Below are positions 50,501-56,500 of a stretch of DNA of 64,000 bases, one piece after another. How positions within the stretch are numbered: the first letter of the stretch is position 1; each line of letters opens with the position of its first letter. The notes under the pieces are model-generated. The model saw nothing but the letters and a program-made list of their open reading frames with translations. It was not told where the DNA came from and made no database searches. This DNA comes from Marthasterias glacialis (taxonomy: Eukaryota > Echinodermata > Asteroidea > Forcipulatida > Asteriidae), in contig OU452219.1 in NCBI GenBank assembly GCA_911728455.2, forward strand, positions 27,660,211-27,724,210, given 5' to 3'. The position numbers and the translations under genes were made by a program.

Positions 50501-53500
50501 GATGATGCGAACTGGTGGCAAGCGTATCGGGAAGGTGAAGAGGACCAAACGTTAGCGGGACTCATCCCCAGCAAAACCTTCCAGCAACAGTAAGTTCACT
50601 GATGTTATCACTATCAACCCTCCTACTCTCGGTCACATGTCCATCGAGCTAAGCAACCATTTGAAACCATTCAACGGCACGGGTGGTGTATGGTTGCATA
50701 ACTGTGAACAGGATACAAATATTGACTGCTTCCAGTGCTATGGTTAAAACTACGACTCATGAGGTTGATGCCTGGAGTGTTCTATTTTCCAGAGGAGATG
50801 CCAAAGGAAAATAGAGACCTCCGGGATCATCGAGGGAGTCGTAGTTTTAACCATAGCACAAGTAAAATTAGTCAACATATGTGTTATAACACCCCATAGG
50901 ATACTTTAATATAGAAGTCTAGGTAGGAAGAAGTTGCCGTTTCTATGGGTATAGTACAATGGTTGCTATGGGTATAGTACGCTGGTTGCTATGGGTGTAG
51001 TACATTGGTTGCTATGGGTATATTACATTGGTTGCTATGGGTATATTACATTGGTTGCTATGGGTATAGTACACTGGTTGCTATGGGTATAGTACATTGG
51101 TTGCTATGGGTATAGTACATTGGTTGCTATGGGTATAGTACACTGGTTGCTATGGGTGTAGTACATTGGTTGCTATGGGTATAGTACATTGGTTGCTATG
51201 GGTATAGTACAATGGTTGCTATGGGTGTAGTACATTGGTTGCTATGGGTATAGTACATTGGTTGCTATGGGTATAGTACATTGGTTGCTATGGGTATAGT
51301 ACACTGGTTGCTATGGGTGTAGTACATTGGTTGCTATGGGTATAGTACATTGGTTGCTATGGGTATAGTACACTGGTTGCTATGGGTGTAGTACATTGGT
51401 TGCTATGGGTATAGTACATTGGTTGCTATGGGTATAGTACATTGGTTTCTATGGATGTACGTTGCGCTTGAATCTTGTGTCTATGTTTCTCTTTCTGTAG
51501 ACGAGAAGCCATGAAGCAGACAATGCCAGATGACGATGAACCGAAGAAGAAATTGCTCTGTGGTGGAAAAACCAAGAAGAAGAAGAAAAAGAAAAAGTTG
51601 TATAACGCCAATGGAAATGGTAAAACATAGAGAATCTATCATAAAGGCTGGTTTATAGTTGGTCGCGCGATGATAATCGCTCGACGCTGTGATCGCTGGA
51701 CGCTGATCCTTATCATTGCAGTCTATAGTCGCCGAGGCGTCAGCGTGGACTATAAACCTCGTCGTGCGTCAATTTTACTGCCGCGCGATCGAGTATAAAC
51801 CAGCCTTTAATCTGACCATGCTGACTGTATCTTTGTCATGTACCCAGTGTGCAGTAACATTAATGGATACTGATCTCATCATATTAAAAAGAGGCCAGTC
51901 TGTGTTGCCCTTCCAGCCTCAGTGTAGTTACATTGATTTGAATGGGAGAAAACAAGATGGTTTCCATGCGGTAAAGGTGAAGACGCTTGGTTGCAGCAGA
52001 CATACTGCATAATTTTTGTTATTTATATCATTCTGGGCTAGCACATGTTTTCAAAAACAGTGGATTTACCTGGTAAGTCTGCTGCCACCAAGCATTCCTA
52101 AAAGTCTTCCATCATCTTCATCTTCAATCTTCAAGTAGAGCACAAAGTGAACTAGGTCTTCTTCTTCTCCCGTCACGCAGATCACAATAGTGAAGAGATT
52201 CTGACATATGAAGAAGTGGGTCTGTACAATCCCAACCCAGAGAAGAAGAGACCCATTGTGCTGATCGGACCACCCAAGGTTGGACGGCACGAACTCAGGC
52301 AAACATTGCTGGAGTCTGATGAGTGTTATGCAGCTGCTGTACCCCGTAAGTATCCCCCCCTCTTAACCCGTCAACGCACCCATTACCACCCCCCACCCAC
52401 CACCCACCACTCTTGATATAAGAAATTCGGTCATGTTCTGAATTCACATTTCCAAAGTTGGCCATGTCAGCATACTATCTATGTTACTCATTTTTACTGT
52501 CAAATTATGGCGTGTCGTGGCCAAGCGGATAAGAACACCGGACTCAAGCTCTGGTGTTTCTGATCTGCAGAGTGTGGGTTCGAATCCCGGTCGTGACACT
52601 TGTGTCCTTAAGTAAGACACGTAACCATTATTGCTGCGTCCTTCGGATGGGACGTAAAGCCGTAGGTCCCGTGTGTTGTGTAATGCACTTAAAAGAACCC
52701 AGTGACACTTCCCCCCGGTGTTCCTGGTTTGATTGGCTGCAGATTGCGCCACAGCACCTTGTAAACCATTACATGGTGCTAAAGGAACAGGTCTCATACT
52801 TCAAATCATAACTCCGAATACCTTGCAGGAAAAATACTGAGAAGCGCCTTGTATCCTTCGGCAATTTGGCGCTATATAAATCCAGTTATTATTTATTATT
52901 ATTGTCTATTTATTATTATTAAATCAACTATGTATGGTGATCATTGTACAAAAATGAGTGATCTCTGAAAGTTTGAAGTTAATTCCTCTTTCCAGACACA
53001 AGTAGACCAAAGAAGGACCATGAAGTCCACGGTGTGGATTATTACTTCACCACAAGGCAACGTTTTGAGCAGGACATTCTGGCCGAGAAGTTTGTCGAGC
53101 ATGGCGAGTACGAGAAGAATGTCTATGGCACCAGCCTGGAGGCCATACAAGCTGTTGTCAATGCTTCCAAGATCTGTGTCTTAAATCTTCATCCCCAGGT
53201 AGGTTGAGTGAATGGCTGGCCAGGCTATGCTTACGACTAAACTGTTGCATTTTACAAAGTTGTAAAAAAATAAGTAATCAAGTTGACCTAGCCGAGGTTT
53301 GATTTAATGGGCATTAATCATTCTGCTGCCATGTTTGTCTTGTTCCCTGTCTGCACTAACATTAACCAGTTGACGCTGGCTGTTTCCCAGTTTTTACCAT
53401 ACTATCCATGGTATTTTTTTTTCTCGGTGAAAAATCCTGGTATACTAGACTAAGTAATGAAGGTCTGGAAGAAAGGATTACACAAATGTCCCTGTAACTT

Positions 53501-56500
53501 GTTTGGTATTCCAGTGCACACTCCACACAGAACATTCTGAGCGAGTCAACATGTCACCCACACACCCGGAAAACCCTGAATCGTGCTAACTTGTAATCTG
53601 TGTTTGAGAACATGCCATCCTGCACTGAGTGATTGTACATTTAAGTTAAAAACTACCGCTGGTAAATAACAAACACCTTTTCATTCCTGACAGAAAGAAT
53701 TCAGAACTACATGCAGGCCTTTCATGTTATTCACCAGAATGGAGGATATTTTGAAAGCAAGGTGGTTCCTGCAAACTGACCTAGTTAGTCTGGTTACCTC
53801 TATGAAAGTCATTGTGTATTGGTTGCACGTGCAGACTCTTCAGTACTAGAAAGATACACTCCATGCACCAACAAAATTAAATGCATACAATACCGTTGTA
53901 TTCAGGGAATAAGACTTCTGATGGCAAAGTCATGATTAAGGCCCACACACGCTTGAGAGTTTTTAAAGCCAAGCATTATTCATACTTTAATGCAGGTGAA
54001 TATAGCTGGGAAAAGAGCAAGCAAGCATTGTGAACAACACAACATTAATAGTAATAATTTCAAAAACTGATAAGCTGACTGCAAGAATTAGCCTGGCAAA
54101 ATTTAATGCTCAGTTCAATACTACCATTTATAACATCAGTAGACCGAACTTTTTGTGGTTTTCTCATCGTTTTCAAATTTCCAAGTTTTCTTTTTGTTGG
54201 TTTTTGCTTTGGATGATATACTGGGGAACCTGTATTTTACATGTTGGAAAGTTGGTTGGGTCTATAGACAATTTATAGGCTCTTTGTGCTGTATAGTATG
54301 AGGCAAGGAGTTTGATATTCTCAACATTTTATACCCATTTCAAACCCAGTGGTATAAAAACTTGCCCTGAAGTTACCTATTTGGAACCCTGTAGTGTCAT
54401 AACCTTGCACTAAGGTATACCCATTTTAAGCCCAGTAGAATGACCAAAAGCTCTTGAGTTACCCATTTAAAACCCAGTTGTTTGACTAATAACCCTAGGT
54501 TTCTTGTTTTAAACTTTGTGCTATGAAAACTAACCCTGTGTGTAGGTTACCAGTTTTTAAACCCTGTGTAGTATCACTATACTAACCTTAGATTACCAGT
54601 GAATTAGAACTATTTAACTAACCTGGCACTTTCCATTCTCCCCCCCAATCATACCGTAGGCGGAGGAGTTCAAGCATGGCATGCGTAAAGCAAGAACATT
54701 CCTGAGGGTGTGTTAGAGAGCTCTTTGAATATTCAACACTTTGCTCACCCTGCTTTGCATATAAATAATCCTTTGCATGAGAATGTGTTGAACAACTCTT
54801 GAATATTCAATACTTCGCTCACCCTGCTTTGCATAGTTAATCCTTTGCTGTAGATTGTGTATAACAACTCTCTCGACTATTCAACACTTTATTTGCATAA
54901 CAGCCCCTTCCATGATGGTGTTCAACAGCTCTATGAACATTCAACTCATGTTTTTTTTTAAGCAATCCTTCTGCACAAATTGATGTTCGCATATAATGCA
55001 TGAATCAGTTCAATTATCATTGTTTTGTGAAGTTTGTGTGTCGTCGGTGTTATTTGGTCATTTTTTATTTTCTGTCATTATCACACGAACATAGATGCAC
55101 TGAAACAAATCTCTCACATTGTCAGAACCTTAATCACGAACGGAACCGGCACAGTTATTGGGGTCAAAGTTGAAAGTAACTGAAACCATGGAGGCAATAC
55201 ATCTTCAGTTTCCTTATGCTTACTGTGTTTTGTTGTTTCAAGATATTCTTAGAACTGTTTATTTATCCTGTTTGTAAGTGATGACGTTTTGGAGCCGGAA
55301 GTGCAGTGTAGCGAATGTAAATAAACATTCCTTTACATTGCACTACCGGCTTCAAAACGTCATCACTTACCAACAGGATAAATGCTGATCAACTTGAATC
55401 TGTTTATTTTTTACATTCAAAAGGTAAAAACTAAACCACAAGACACCGATCGGTCAGAACTTGATACTTTGAAAAAAGTCATTCAGAATTCTGTTTATGA
55501 TGTTTCTTACCGGTTAGAAACTGTGTAGAAGTTTGTTTTTATTCAAGTGGTAAACGGTGCAACTCCAATGGCCGAGAGTATACACTTTCCCTGTCTGCTT
55601 AAACCACTTAAACCGTTTGATGCATGTTTTATTTCATCCAATCACTGGCTAAACTCTTCACTGGTTCATACCCTTGCAGTGTGGTACTCCCATAGGTACA
55701 TGTAGCCCAAAGGTTTGAGAATTTTTTGTTTCTAGATCCTTCAGCCTTAAGATATATTTCTATTTTTTGTTCATTTGGTGCATAATTTTTTTTTTCATGA
55801 ACAGGAGTGGAATGGGAGACTTTTGAGGACACTAGGTGGCAGCAGACTTACCAGATATATCCATTGTTCTCGGAAATCATGCGCATGCTCATGAATATTG
55901 AACAATGAATATTTACCTGGTAAGTCTGCGGCCACCTATCGTTCCGAAATCTCGAAAGAATGTCCATGTGATTTTTTTATTGATTTATTTTTTTTATTTT
56001 GACGCGGTTTTTATTGTGTGTAAATGAACTGCCCCAGTGTTCCCTACCTTACCCATCCACTGTATTCAATGTTCTGTGTTTAATAAAATATGTGAAATGT
56101 GTGTTGTATATAATGTAAAAAATGTATTCTACTTGGGGTGTTAGTCGGCCCTGTGTGAAGTTAAACTGAAAGAATCGTTCATGCTTCAACGTTAAATCCA
56201 TCCATTTCAAGTATTTCATGTCTTGAATTATTTTCCACCATGCCAGCGCTTGTCTTGTTTCATCTGAGAGGACATCAACAGTGGCTTAATGTGTTAAACA
56301 TTGTCACTTTTAGTCAAGTTCGCCCCCTCCAAATCAGTTAAAGGGGCACTCTGCCTACAAATCCCTTAGATGTTGCTTTTAAGAGTTGGTCATGCAATAA
56401 AACAGCTACAGTGTGTTGTAATCAGTGTGTATTCAAAAAAACATACGTTTGCCTCTCGGAAATACAACCAGCGTAACCACACTCTACATACGGCCCACCA

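Noticed and set aside
52514..52597. tRNA-Leu(CAA) gene
   Set aside because: The head folds like a tRNA but continues directly into the SINE core and tail shared with other copies, so it is part of a retroposon.
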